DNA of 62,391 nt, from positions 1 through 62,391 of the forward strand of contig JAJYJB010000001.1 in assembly GCA_021789735.1 (NCBI GenBank), in the 5' to 3' direction. The notes beneath the pieces are model-generated. The model was not told the DNA's origin. It searched no databases and was given only the letters and a program-made list of their open reading frames with translations. The DNA is from Nitrospirota bacterium (GTDB lineage: Bacteria; Nitrospirota; Thermodesulfovibrionia; Thermodesulfovibrionales; JdFR-88). This document shows positions 41,665 through 49,581 of this stretch, piece by piece. How positions within the stretch are numbered: the stretch's first letter is position 1; each line of letters opens with the position of its first letter. Position numbers and translations under genes: made by a program.

Positions 41665-42882
41665 ATGGGCGCGAGGTATTTTGATTACATGGCCACCAAT
41701 CCTCTGAGGCCCGAAGTCCTGGAGGCCATGATGCCTTTTTTCAAGGAGCGGTACGGCAACCCGCTTAGCCTGTACGAGCTTGGCCAGAACGCCAAGGCGG
41801 CGATCGAGGAAGCCAGGTCGCAAGTGGCGCAGCTTGTGGGGGGGAAACCGCAGGAGATAATATTCACGGCAAGCGGGGCCGAGGCCAACAACTTTGCCAT
41901 CAGGGGGCTTGCCAGCGCCCATGCAAAAAAGGGCAGGCATATAATAGTCTCCAAGATGGAGCACCATTCGGTCCTGAACCCCGCCCGCGCGCTTGAAAAA
42001 GAGGGGTTTGCCGTGACGTACCTGCCCGTGGACAAGCACGGCCTGGTTGACCCCGGCGCTCTCGAAAGCGCCATTACCGGCGAGACTTCCCTTGTCTCCG
42101 TCATATATGCAAGCCCGGAGGTGGGCGCCATCGAGCCAATCAGGGAACTGGCCGCCATCGCCAGGAAAAACGGTGCGCTCTTTCATACGGACGCGGTGGC
42201 AAGCGCAGGCTATCTGCCCATAGACGTGGAGGCGCTGGGTGTGGACGCGTTGAGCATCTCGGCGCACGAATTTTATGGCCCCAAGGGCGCGGGGGCCCTC
42301 TACCTTAAGGGCGGCACGAGGATACTTCCGCTCATATACGGGGGCATACAGGAAAACGGCAGGAGGGCCGGGACGGAGAACGTACCCGCAATAGTGGGGA
42401 TGGGCAAGGCAGCGGAGCTGACGAGGGCGGAGCTGCCAGAGAGGGCCCTGAAGCTGGCCGGACTGCGAGACCGGCTTATAAGCGGGGTGCTCGAAAAGAT
42501 CGGGAACGTCCATCTTACGGGGCCTGCCATTGGCCGGGGGCCGGAGCAAAGGCTGCCGGGGCACGCCAGTTTCTGCGTGGAATTCATCGAGGGGGAGGCG
42601 ATGCTTTTGATGCTTGCCGCCAAGGGGATATATGCGGCAAGCGGCTCCGCATGCTCCTCCAAGGCCCTTAAGGCATCTCCCGTGCTTTTGTCCATGGGGG
42701 TATCGGCGCAGCTTGCCCAGGGCTCCATAGTCTTCAGCCTGGGCATGGAAAACACGATGGAGGACATCGAATACGCCCTGGGAGAGTTCCCTGCGGTGGT
42801 CAGAAGGCTCAGAGAAATATCGCCCTATGCCGGAGGCTGGGGCAAAGTAAAGGAGACAGACCAATGTATTCCGAAAAACTGA
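41665..42882 (+). CDS. iscS: IscS/NifS-like protein lacking the PLP lysine
   Basis: 405 residues, aligning along the whole class V desulfurase fold: FDYMATNPLRPEVLEAM, EHHSV (PLP-stacking His 101 region), HTDAVASAGYLPID (Asp 176), RAGTENVPAI and the mobile-loop cysteine C330 in GSACSS. At the Schiff-base site the family sequence S-x-H-K is SAHE: residue 202 is Glu (codon GAA, 42268-42270). The RFSLGR arginines are replaced (V356, M361) and a Gln that contacts PLP is Ala 179. So PLP-dependent desulfuration is doubtful, although the structure and the persulfide cysteine remain. A. fulgidus IscS, which has Asp at this lysine position, is a known parallel. Overlaps iscU by 19 bases. Confidence 0.88.
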   Translation: MGARYFDYMATNPLRPEVLEAMMPFFKERYGNPLSLYELGQNAKAAIEEARSQVAQLVGGKPQEIIFTASGAEANNFAIRGLASAHAKKGRHIIVSKMEHHSVLNPARALEKEGFAVTYLPVDKHGLVDPGALESAITGETSLVSVIYASPEVGAIEPIRELAAIARKNGALFHTDAVASAGYLPIDVEALGVDALSISAHEFYGPKGAGALYLKGGTRILPLIYGGIQENGRRAGTENVPAIVGMGKAAELTRAELPERALKLAGLRDRLISGVLEKIGNVHLTGPAIGRGPEQRLPGHASFCVEFIEGEAMLLMLAAKGIYAASGSACSSKALKASPVLLSMGVSAQLAQGSIVFSLGMENTMEDIEYALGEFPAVVRRLREISPYAGGWGKVKETDQCIPKN

Positions 42883-43238
42883 TGGACCATTTTACCAATC
42901 CGCGCAATGTCGGGGAGATACCGGAGGCTGACGGGGTCGGGGAAGAAGGCAATCCCACCTGCGGCGATGTGATGAAGATCACAATAAAAGTGGAAAACGG
43001 ACGCATCGCGGACGCCAAGTTCAGGACCTTTGGCTGCGGCGCGGCGATAGCCGTCTCAAGCATGGTGACCGAGATGGTGAAGGGCAAGACCCTCGAAGAG
43101 GCCATGTCCATAACAAAAGAGGCGGTGGCTGACGCCCTTGGCGGCCTTCCCCCGCAGAAGATGCACTGCTCCAACCTGGGTGCTGACGCCCTGCGGCTTG
43201 CAATAGAGGACTACAAGAAAAAAGGGGCGGCGAAGTAA
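42864..43238 (+). CDS. iscU: IscU/NifU-like Fe-S scaffold protein
   Basis: 124 residues. The three scaffold cysteines are present: C33 in NPTCGDVM (with the conserved Asp 35), C58 in FRTFGCGAA and C102 in KMHCSNLG. No NifU-type extra ferredoxin or Nfu domain is attached. The LPPVK-like site contacting the Hsc chaperone appears as GLPPQKM. It assembles the [2Fe-2S] cluster. Last gene of the iscR / tusA-like / iscS-like / iscU operon; no hscA, hscB or ferredoxin gene follows. Confidence 0.93.
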   Translation: MYSEKLMDHFTNPRNVGEIPEADGVGEEGNPTCGDVMKITIKVENGRIADAKFRTFGCGAAIAVSSMVTEMVKGKTLEEAMSITKEAVADALGGLPPQKMHCSNLGADALRLAIEDYKKKGAAK

Positions 43239-43290
43239 GCTTTTTTGGGCACGATTGATTTTATTGGTACGGGGCTTGCGCCCTATGGGT

Positions 43291-43350
43291 CTTGGGGCCG
43301 ATGCCCTGAGGCCGGCAATGGAGGACTACAAGAAAAAAGGGGCGGCGAAG
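43291..43350 (+). pseudogene. remnant of a second iscU 3' end
   Basis: These 60 bases match the last 60 coding bases of iscU (43176-43235) at 52 positions, with the final 30 bases identical. In frame they read GLGADALRPAMEDYKKKGAAK against NLGADALRLAIEDYKKKGAAK (the intact copy). The reading frame runs on and stops near 43410. There is no start or scaffold cysteine, so this is debris of a duplicated or paralogous gene. Confidence 0.75.
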
Positions 43351-43361
43351 CAGGCCGCCCC
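43339..43361 (+). terminator. hairpin formed at the iscU remnant
   Basis: GGGGCGGC (43339-43346), loop GAAGCAG, GCCGCCCC (43354-43361), perfect 8-bp stem, followed by GCTTTGCTTCC. The T tract is poor, so termination may be partial or rho-assisted. It probably ends the isc operon before the TPR gene promoter. Confidence 0.5.
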
Positions 43362-43392
43362 GCTTTGCTTCCATTCCGGCCTGTCCCGCCGT

Positions 43393-43422
43393 TTGACAGT
43401 ATTTTGACCACTTTGATACCAT
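43393..43422 (+). promoter_or_regulatory. promoter of the TPR/ATPase operon
   Basis: TTGACA (43393-43398) and extended -10 TGA-TACCAT (43414-43422) with an 18-base spacer. The ATG at 43430 follows after 7 bases, so the mRNA is probably leaderless. Confidence 0.6.
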
Positions 43423-43429
43423 AACTGCC

Positions 43430-45838
43430 ATGGCTGACAAGGCCCTGATCATCAGTGAAACGCAGAAATATCTAGCAAAGGGGCAGATAGACAAGGCCAT
43501 TGCCGAATGGGAAAACTTTCTGCAATCCTCCCCGGACGCAAACTGCTTTAACACGCTTGGCGATCTTTATCTGAAAAAAAAAGACCAGCCGTCCGCAATT
43601 GAGAAGTTCCACCGCGCAGCGGAGATATTCCGTAAAGAGGGTTTTTCGCTAAAGGCCCTTGCCCTTTACAAAAAGGTCCTGAACATCGTCCCGGCGGACG
43701 CCAGGTCTCTTTATGCCCTGGGAGAGCTCTCCGAGGAAAAGAGCATCCTGGCGGACGCGGTAAAATATTATCTTTCCGCGGCTGATCTCTACATGAAGGC
43801 CGGCAGGAAGGCCGAGGCCGTGCGTACATACGCAAAAATGGTGCAGCTCGACCCGGCAAACCTGTCCTTAAGAAAGCAGATAGCGGATGTTTATTCGAAG
43901 GAAGGGTTCGCCGACGAGGCCTCGGGCGAGTATGTCGGGATAGCCCGCCTGCTCGAAGAAAAAGGCGAAAACCAGGAGGCCATAGGCTATCTGGAGAGGG
44001 CCGTTGAGATAAAGCCTTCAAGCAGGGAGGCCCTTGCCGCCAAGGTGTCCCTTTACGAAAAGATGGGCAATGCCGCGAAAGCGGCCGAGGTCCTTAAAAC
44101 TGCCGTATCGCGCGCCGGCAAAAGCGCCCCCTTCCTGCTGTGGCTGTCAAAGCTCAGCCTGGACATGGGTAAGGCGGACGAGTCAAGGACATATGCCGGG
44201 GAGCTCCTTCAGCTCGATCCGGGCAATCTGCAGGCAAAACAGATAACTGCGGAATCCTATCTGAAGGAGGGCGACCCGAAGCAGGCCTGGGCACATTACG
44301 CCACGGTGGTTGAAGAGCTTGCTTCCGAGGCCCGGTTCGATGAGGCCCAGGGCATACTGGAGAAATTCATGGGGCCGGAGCCCGTCCGGGCCAGGAGGGC
44401 GCTCATCACCCTTTTAAAGCAGAAAAACGACAGCGAAGGCGTATTCAATGAGCTTAAGGGGCTGGGGGAGCTGCTGGCGGCGTCAGGGGACCATGCTGGC
44501 GCGGCCGCCTGTTTTGAGGAGGCGCTGTCCATCTCTCCGGGCGACGGGCAGGTCACATCCATGCTCCGTGAACTGGAGGCGGGTAAAGCTGCAGAGGAAA
44601 GCGCGGCGGAAGCTCCTGAGGGGGAGAACGAGGAAACCGGGGAAGACCGGGCCGTCCGGGAGATGATCGGCCAAGCCGACGGGATGCTTTCAGCAGGCCT
44701 TTTGAGCGGTGCGACTGAGCTCCTTGAATCATTTAAACTGAAGGCGCCGGGCAACATCCTGCTCCATGCGAAGCTCAAATCTGTGTATCTTTTGGCGGAC
44801 GACAGACAACAGGCGGTCACGGAATGCATAATCCTTGCGGAGCTTTACCGCAGGGCCGGGGACGAGCAAAAAAGAACGGAGGTCATAGACGAGGCATTTG
44901 CCATAGACCCCGGAGACGCGCGCCTGCCGGAACGTTTCGGAGGACGGGAAGCCGCGGAAAAAGAAGAGGGCCAAAAAGAAAAAGAAAAAAAACCTCTTGC
45001 TGCGGAAGGTGAAAACAAAAGCGCTGAGGATATGAATATTGCCGGGCAGGCTTATGACCTGAAACCCCCTCAGGACATTGAGGCGCCCGGGCATGCGGAC
45101 CGCGGCGCGACGGAAAGCGGCGAGCTGGCGGAAGAGAAACTCTGCGAAGCCGCTTTTTACCTGAACCAGGGGCTTTATGAAGAGGCGGAAAAGGTATACA
45201 GGGAGTTGCTGGAGCATTCCCCTGATGATGAAGCCATAAAGAGCAGGCTGGACGAGATAGAGGCGCTCAAGGACCGGACGGACACGTGGACTCCCGGCGT
45301 GGCCGCAGCCGGACAGACGGATGATGGAGAAGTTTTTTCCGGGGACGGGCTTGATGGCGAAGTGGGCAAGGCATTTGATGAGTTCAAGAAAGGCGTGGAA
45401 AGGCAGATAGATCCGGAGGACGCGGAGACCCGCTACAACCTTGGCATCGCGTATAAGGAGATGGGCCTCCTGGATGACGCGATAAGGGAATTTCAGAGCA
45501 TCCTGGCCGTTCCGGCCTTTGAGGTCAAGGCGGCTTCGGTCCTGGCCGGCTGCTATATGGAAAAAGGCCTTTATCCCCAGGCGGTGGAAACGCTCCTGGC
45601 CGCCCTGCAGAAGGTAGACCCGGCCCAGGATGCGCATTGGGGCCTGAAGTACGACCTTGCCCAGGCCCGTGAGAAAAACGCCGGGCAAAAAGAGGCGTTG
45701 GAGCTGTACATGGAAGTTTACCGCTGGAACAGCGGGTTCAGGGATGTTGCCGCGCGGGTGGCGGCGCTTGGCGGCGCGGTCCCTGGTGGAAATGGCAGGA
45801 AACCCGCTTCCAAAAAAGACAGGATATCGTATATCTGA
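43430..45838 (+). CDS. large tetratricopeptide-repeat protein
   Basis: 802 residues with no signal peptide or membrane helix. TPR-like pairs run from about 15 to 390 (for instance AIAEWENFLQSSPDANCFNTLGDLYLKK) and again near 430-500, 575-625 and 660-775. An acidic, low-complexity linker full of Glu, Ala and Lys separates the blocks (about 505-570). It is a cytoplasmic scaffold for protein contacts. Its TGA overlaps the ATG of the ExeA-like ATPase by one base, so the two probably act together, perhaps with a pilus or secretion machine. Target unknown. Confidence 0.88.
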   Translation: MADKALIISETQKYLAKGQIDKAIAEWENFLQSSPDANCFNTLGDLYLKKKDQPSAIEKFHRAAEIFRKEGFSLKALALYKKVLNIVPADARSLYALGELSEEKSILADAVKYYLSAADLYMKAGRKAEAVRTYAKMVQLDPANLSLRKQIADVYSKEGFADEASGEYVGIARLLEEKGENQEAIGYLERAVEIKPSSREALAAKVSLYEKMGNAAKAAEVLKTAVSRAGKSAPFLLWLSKLSLDMGKADESRTYAGELLQLDPGNLQAKQITAESYLKEGDPKQAWAHYATVVEELASEARFDEAQGILEKFMGPEPVRARRALITLLKQKNDSEGVFNELKGLGELLAASGDHAGAAACFEEALSISPGDGQVTSMLRELEAGKAAEESAAEAPEGENEETGEDRAVREMIGQADGMLSAGLLSGATELLESFKLKAPGNILLHAKLKSVYLLADDRQQAVTECIILAELYRRAGDEQKRTEVIDEAFAIDPGDARLPERFGGREAAEKEEGQKEKEKKPLAAEGENKSAEDMNIAGQAYDLKPPQDIEAPGHADRGATESGELAEEKLCEAAFYLNQGLYEEAEKVYRELLEHSPDDEAIKSRLDEIEALKDRTDTWTPGVAAAGQTDDGEVFSGDGLDGEVGKAFDEFKKGVERQIDPEDAETRYNLGIAYKEMGLLDDAIREFQSILAVPAFEVKAASVLAGCYMEKGLYPQAVETLLAALQKVDPAQDAHWGLKYDLAQAREKNAGQKEALELYMEVYRWNSGFRDVAARVAALGGAVPGGNGRKPASKKDRISYI

Positions 45839-46656
45839 TGGACTATCTGGAATTCTACCAGCTCAAGGAACACCCGTTCTCCAACATAGTGGACAGCCGT
45901 TTCTACTATAACAGCCGCCAGCATTCGCAGGCGGTCGTGAAGCTGAAGTACGCGATTGACGCCAGGAGGGGCTTGTCCGTCGTCGTAGGCGACATCGGGG
46001 CCGGAAAGACCACGCTTGCCAGAAAGCTGCTGGAGGAACTGGACGAAAAGAGCTACGAGGCCGCCCTGCTGGTGATAATACATTCTTCGGTCAGTTCGGA
46101 GTGGCTGCTCAAGAAGCTTGCCCTGCAGCTGGGGGTAAAGGAAGTGAAGGAGTCCAAGGTCGAGGTCCTTGGGCAGATATACGGAAGGCTTGCGGAGATA
46201 TACGAGCAGGGCAGGATCGCCGTTATCCTGATGGACGAGGTGCAGATGCTCAAGTCCAGGGAGATAATGGAAGAGTTCCGCGGCCTTCTGAACATGGAGT
46301 TCGACGAAGGCAAGATGGTGAATCTGGTGCTCTTTGGCCTTACCGATATGGAGGACAACCTGAGCCTCGATGAGCCGCTCAAACAGCGTGTTTCGATGCG
46401 CATAAGGCTCTCCGCGCTTTCGGAGGAGGAGGCAAAAAGCTACATGCTCCACAGGCTGGAGGTGGCCGGGGCCAGGAGCGGGCTTTTCACCCCGGCCGCT
46501 TTGCAGGCCGTCTATCACTGCTCGAAAGGGCTTCCGAGGCTCATAAACACCATATGTGACAACGCGCTTCTGGACGGCTTTCTGTTTAAATCGGAGGTCA
46601 TAGACGAGCAGGTCATAAAGGCCGTGGCCGTGGACCTTGGCCTCAGCTGTGCGTAA
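45838..46656 (+). CDS. ExeA/GspA-like AAA ATPase
   Basis: 272 residues starting MDYLEFYQLKEHPFSNIVDS, the usual opening of ExeA-type and PEP-CTERM/XrtA-locus secretion ATPases. Walker A GDIGAGKTT is at 50-58, Walker B VILMDEVQML near 125-135, and sensor regions LFGLTDMEDNL and GLPRLINTICDNALL follow. The ExeA relatives help assemble the secretin across the cell wall or act in export loci; this copy has no C-terminal peptidoglycan-binding domain. It could serve the gspC-F system far upstream or a separate TPR-linked apparatus. Its end overlaps the convergent lipoprotein gene by 14 bases. Confidence 0.88.
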   Translation: MDYLEFYQLKEHPFSNIVDSRFYYNSRQHSQAVVKLKYAIDARRGLSVVVGDIGAGKTTLARKLLEELDEKSYEAALLVIIHSSVSSEWLLKKLALQLGVKEVKESKVEVLGQIYGRLAEIYEQGRIAVILMDEVQMLKSREIMEEFRGLLNMEFDEGKMVNLVLFGLTDMEDNLSLDEPLKQRVSMRIRLSALSEEEAKSYMLHRLEVAGARSGLFTPAALQAVYHCSKGLPRLINTICDNALLDGFLFKSEVIDEQVIKAVAVDLGLSCA

Positions 46657-47248
46657 GCGAGACCTTGCTGACGCTTATCTCCAGTGAATCACCCCTGTAT
46701 ACGGCGCTGATCTTGAAAGGGTACCAGAAAACGGGACCTTCTCCCACGCTCCTGTAATCCGAGTATGTGACGACGGCCTCGGAACCCTGAAGGACTATGG
46801 TCTGCCGGAGCGGGACATACGTCCGCGCGTCAAGGATGAGAATGCGGCTTTTCGTGGCAAGCAGGACCTCGCCTGGCAGCGACTCTGCCTTATACCCGGA
46901 GATGCGCCACCACATCAGCGCCTTCTTGAGCAGGCCTTCGTAAGCTCCATATCTTGCGCTCCTTCCGGCCAGCGTATCAAGATCGCCCACAAGCATGCCC
47001 ATATGGTAGAACCTGACGCTCGTCCCCTCCGGGGTGATGCGCGCAACGGCGTCCGCCGACATCTTGCGGCCGTCCCTTTTTTCAAAGCGCACGGACAGCG
47101 TCCCCGCCATGGAATCGAAATTTTTACGGGCCGCGCCAATAAAGTCTTGCACGCTGCCGTGGTATACCGGTATCTGCGGCCTCACGGGAGCGCACGAATA
47201 AACCGCCAGCGCCAGGAGGCTAAGCAAAAAGAGCTTCGATGGCCTCAT
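46643..47248 (-). CDS. outer-membrane lipoprotein, DUF4292/LolB-like
   Basis: 201 residues with a lipoprotein signal (lipobox AVYSC, Cys 19). The body has the alternating strands of a LolA/LolB-like half barrel: GTLSVRFEKRDGRKMSADAV, RFYHMGMLVGDLDTLAG, and the GYKAESLPGEVLLATKSRI region, fitting DUF4292. Such proteins bind lipids or lipoproteins at the inner face of the outer membrane. The start overlaps the 3' end of radA by 29 bases, which implies coupling in a thiD-radA-lipoprotein unit. Confidence 0.75.
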   Translation of the reverse strand: MRPSKLFLLSLLALAVYSCAPVRPQIPVYHGSVQDFIGAARKNFDSMAGTLSVRFEKRDGRKMSADAVARITPEGTSVRFYHMGMLVGDLDTLAGRSARYGAYEGLLKKALMWWRISGYKAESLPGEVLLATKSRILILDARTYVPLRQTIVLQGSEAVVTYSDYRSVGEGPVFWYPFKISAVYRGDSLEISVSKVSLTHS

Positions 47249-48584
47249 CTATGTTCCGTACCCCCGTGATCCTGAGGCCGGATGCCTTGTCTTTCAGTTT
47301 GCCGCAGTTTCCCCACGGCATTACCGCGTTTTTAAGCCCGATCTTGGCGGCCTCCTTCACCCTGGCCTCCGCATGGTTTACCGACCTTACCTCCCCTGAA
47401 AGGCCGATCTCACCGAAGATGAAGGTGTCGGGGGGCACCGGCTTTTCCCTCAGGGAGGAGACCACCGCCGCCGCTATCGCCAGGTCTGCCGCGGGCTCTT
47501 CCAGTTTCAGGCCGCCCACGACGTTCAAAAAGACATCGGTTGCGGCAAGGTGGACGCCTGCCACCTTCTCGAGCACGGCAAGAATAAGGTTCACCCGCTG
47601 GGAGTCCAGCCCGAGGGAGGACCTCCTTGATACCGAAAAGGTGACCGGGGTGACCAGGGCCTGCAGCTCCACAAGGAGCGGCCTTGTTCCTTCCATGCAG
47701 GCGGCCACCACGGAGCCGGAGACGTTCAGAGGCCGCTCGGCCAGAAAAAGCTCCGACGGGTTCGCTATCTCATGGAGACCGGAGTCGGTCATCTCGAACA
47801 CGCCTATCTCGTTCGTGGAGCCGAAGCGGTTCTTGACCGCCCTCAGAACACGGAAGGAATGCCCCCTCTGTCCCTCGAAATAGAGCACCGTGTCCACGAT
47901 ATGCTCCAGCACCCGCGGCCCGGCTATCGTCCCCTCCTTTGTCACGTGCCCCACAATGAACACCGGCGTGCCGGTGCCCTTCGCGAACCTCATCAGCTTG
48001 GCGGCGCTCTCCCTCACCTGGCCGACGGAGCCGGGCGCGCTGCCCAGTTCTTCGGTATAGACGGTCTGTATGGAGTCTATGACCAGGACAAGCGGGTTGG
48101 ACCGCTTTGCCTCCGCAAGGACGTGCTCAAGGGATATCTCGGGCAGCACCATTATCGAATCCTGATAGATGCCCAGGCGGTCGGCGCGCGTCTTTATCTG
48201 GAACGAGGACTCTTCGGCCGAGACGTAGAGGGTCATGCCCGGCATCTTTGAGGCCGCCTGCAAAAGGATTGTGGATTTGCCTATCCCCGGGTCCCCGCCC
48301 ACGAGGACCACCGAGCCGGCCACCAGCCCGCCCCCAAGCACCCTGTCAAATTCCGGTATCCCGGTTGAGGTGCGCCCGCCGTCCGCCCCCTTCACCCGCG
48401 CGAGCGGTTCCGGCACGGAGAAGACCGTGGAGGACCTTTTCGAAAAGGCCGCTTTCGGCGCCTCCTGCTCCTCGGCAAGCGAGTTCCATTGGCCGCAATC
48501 GGGACACCTGCCAAGCCATTTGGGGCTTCCGAAGCCGCACGCCTGGCACCGGTATATGCTCTTTGATTTTTCAGACCTTGACAT
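47220..48584 (-). CDS. radA: DNA repair protein RadA (Sms)
   Basis: 454 residues from the ATG at 48584 (SKSIYRCQACGFGSPKWLGRCPDC), the normal start; the frame upstream belongs to the thiD gene. N-terminal zinc finger CxxC...CxxC, Walker A GDPGIGKST, the RadA-specific KNRFGSTNEIGVFEM (KNRFG) motif, and a C-terminal Lon-like domain (GGLKLEEPAADLAIAAAV). RadA is a RecA-related helicase for branch migration in recombination repair. It follows thiD by 8 bases and lacks a distinct ribosome-binding site. Confidence 0.96.
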   Translation of the reverse strand: MSRSEKSKSIYRCQACGFGSPKWLGRCPDCGQWNSLAEEQEAPKAAFSKRSSTVFSVPEPLARVKGADGGRTSTGIPEFDRVLGGGLVAGSVVLVGGDPGIGKSTILLQAASKMPGMTLYVSAEESSFQIKTRADRLGIYQDSIMVLPEISLEHVLAEAKRSNPLVLVIDSIQTVYTEELGSAPGSVGQVRESAAKLMRFAKGTGTPVFIVGHVTKEGTIAGPRVLEHIVDTVLYFEGQRGHSFRVLRAVKNRFGSTNEIGVFEMTDSGLHEIANPSELFLAERPLNVSGSVVAACMEGTRPLLVELQALVTPVTFSVSRRSSLGLDSQRVNLILAVLEKVAGVHLAATDVFLNVVGGLKLEEPAADLAIAAAVVSSLREKPVPPDTFIFGEIGLSGEVRSVNHAEARVKEAAKIGLKNAVMPWGNCGKLKDKASGLRITGVRNIDEAIEALFA

Positions 48585-48592
48585 TATGCAAC

Positions 48593-49363
48593 TCAGACGA
48601 GAACGCCCATCCCCCCGCCCGGGTAAAAAGCGCCCGCTATGGCCTCCTCCACGAACCTTTTTGCTCCCACGCTGGCGCGCTCGATCGTCTCGCCTCTTGC
48701 AAGGTGCGCTGCGAGCGCGGAGGAAAAGACACATCCGGTCCCATGAAAGGAGCCCGGGAGTTTCCTGCCTTCAAGCCTTATTGTAACCTTTCCGTCATGA
48801 AAAATATCGACAGCCTCGTCCTCCAGGTGCCCCCCGGTCACTATAACGGCCTGGGGGCCCATCTGCCGCAGCTTTTTTGCCGCCTCCTCCATTTGTTCCA
48901 GGTCTTCCACCGGCATTCCGGACAGGACGGAGGCCTCGTATATGTTGGGAGTTATCACCGCCGCAAGCGGGAAAAGCAGGTCTTTAAGCAGGTCGAGCCC
49001 GCCTTCCTCCAGGAGGGCCGTTCCGGAGGAGGAGATCGATACCGGGTCCACAACAAGATTTTTTAGGGAATGCGCCTTTACGCTCTCCGCGACCACCCTT
49101 ATGTTCTCCGCGGTGAGGAGCATGCCAGTTTTCAGGGCATGCGGCACCATGTCCGAAAGGAGGGACTCGATCTGCTGCCTCAGGAATCCCGGCTCGACAG
49201 CCGAAAGTCCAGCCACGGCCCTTGTGTTCTGGGCGGTCAGCGCGGCGGCGGCGGAGAGCCCATGTACCCCCAGCATCTTGAAGACCTTCAGGTCCGCCTG
49301 GAGGCCGGCCCCTCCGCTTGGGTCGGAGCCCGCTATCGTCAAGGCAATGGATTTTTTACCCAT
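48593..49363 (-). CDS. thiD: hydroxymethylpyrimidine (phosphate) kinase ThiD
   Basis: 256 residues of the ribokinase fold: IALTIAGSDPSGGAGLQADLK at 5-25, VVDPVSISSSGTALLE, TPNIYEASVLSG and the closing anion-hole motif GSFHGTGCVFSSALAAHLA. It phosphorylates HMP and HMP-P for thiamin pyrophosphate. The second position usually has VMVAKSG in VVDPVM; VSISSSG here is a mild variation. No other thi gene or TPP riboswitch is nearby. First gene of the thiD-radA-lipoprotein unit; its -10 box lies 5 bases before the ATG. Confidence 0.94.
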   Translation of the reverse strand: MGKKSIALTIAGSDPSGGAGLQADLKVFKMLGVHGLSAAAALTAQNTRAVAGLSAVEPGFLRQQIESLLSDMVPHALKTGMLLTAENIRVVAESVKAHSLKNLVVDPVSISSSGTALLEEGGLDLLKDLLFPLAAVITPNIYEASVLSGMPVEDLEQMEEAAKKLRQMGPQAVIVTGGHLEDEAVDIFHDGKVTIRLEGRKLPGSFHGTGCVFSSALAAHLARGETIERASVGAKRFVEEAIAGAFYPGGGMGVLV

Positions 49364-49368
49364 GGCCC

Positions 49369-49397
49369 ATTATACAAAGAAGGCCTGGCCAATACAA
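49369..49397 (-). promoter_or_regulatory. promoter of thiD-radA
   Basis: On the minus strand TTGTAT (49397-49392) and a perfect TATAAT (49374-49369) with a 17-base spacer. The predicted transcription start coincides with the A of the ATG at 49363. Confidence 0.65.
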
Positions 49398-49416
49398 CCC
49401 GGACAGGGCTGCATTT

Positions 49417-49432
49417 CGTGACCGAGGTCACG
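49417..49432. promoter_or_regulatory. CRP/FNR-type palindrome upstream of thiD
   Basis: CGTGACC-GA-GGTCACG is a perfect 7-bp palindrome, flanked by TTT and GAAA. Written as CGTGA-N6-TCACG it matches the spacing of CRP/FNR/HcpR sites (TGTGA-N6-TCACA). Its centre falls 61.5 bases upstream of the predicted thiD start. The gap 49364-49581 otherwise holds only A/T runs. Confidence 0.5.
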
Positions 49433-49581
49433 GAAACCGGGTCTGCCATGTGGGAAAATAAGGCTGAAGATTTTTTTTGTGTGCTTATTTTTTTTGGTTT
49501 TTTTATCCCCTCGGTGATGTGTAAACGCCAGTTGTCCATGCGGTAAACCGGAACAAAAAAACCGGACAGAGATTTTTTTCC

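Noticed and set aside
41641..42864. 407-residue minus-strand frame
   Set aside because: Antisense to the IscS-like gene, with no recognisable domain and biased composition.
49364..49581. possible TPP riboswitch before thiD
   Set aside because: No thi-box motifs could be found, and the promoter places the transcript start at the thiD ATG, leaving no leader.
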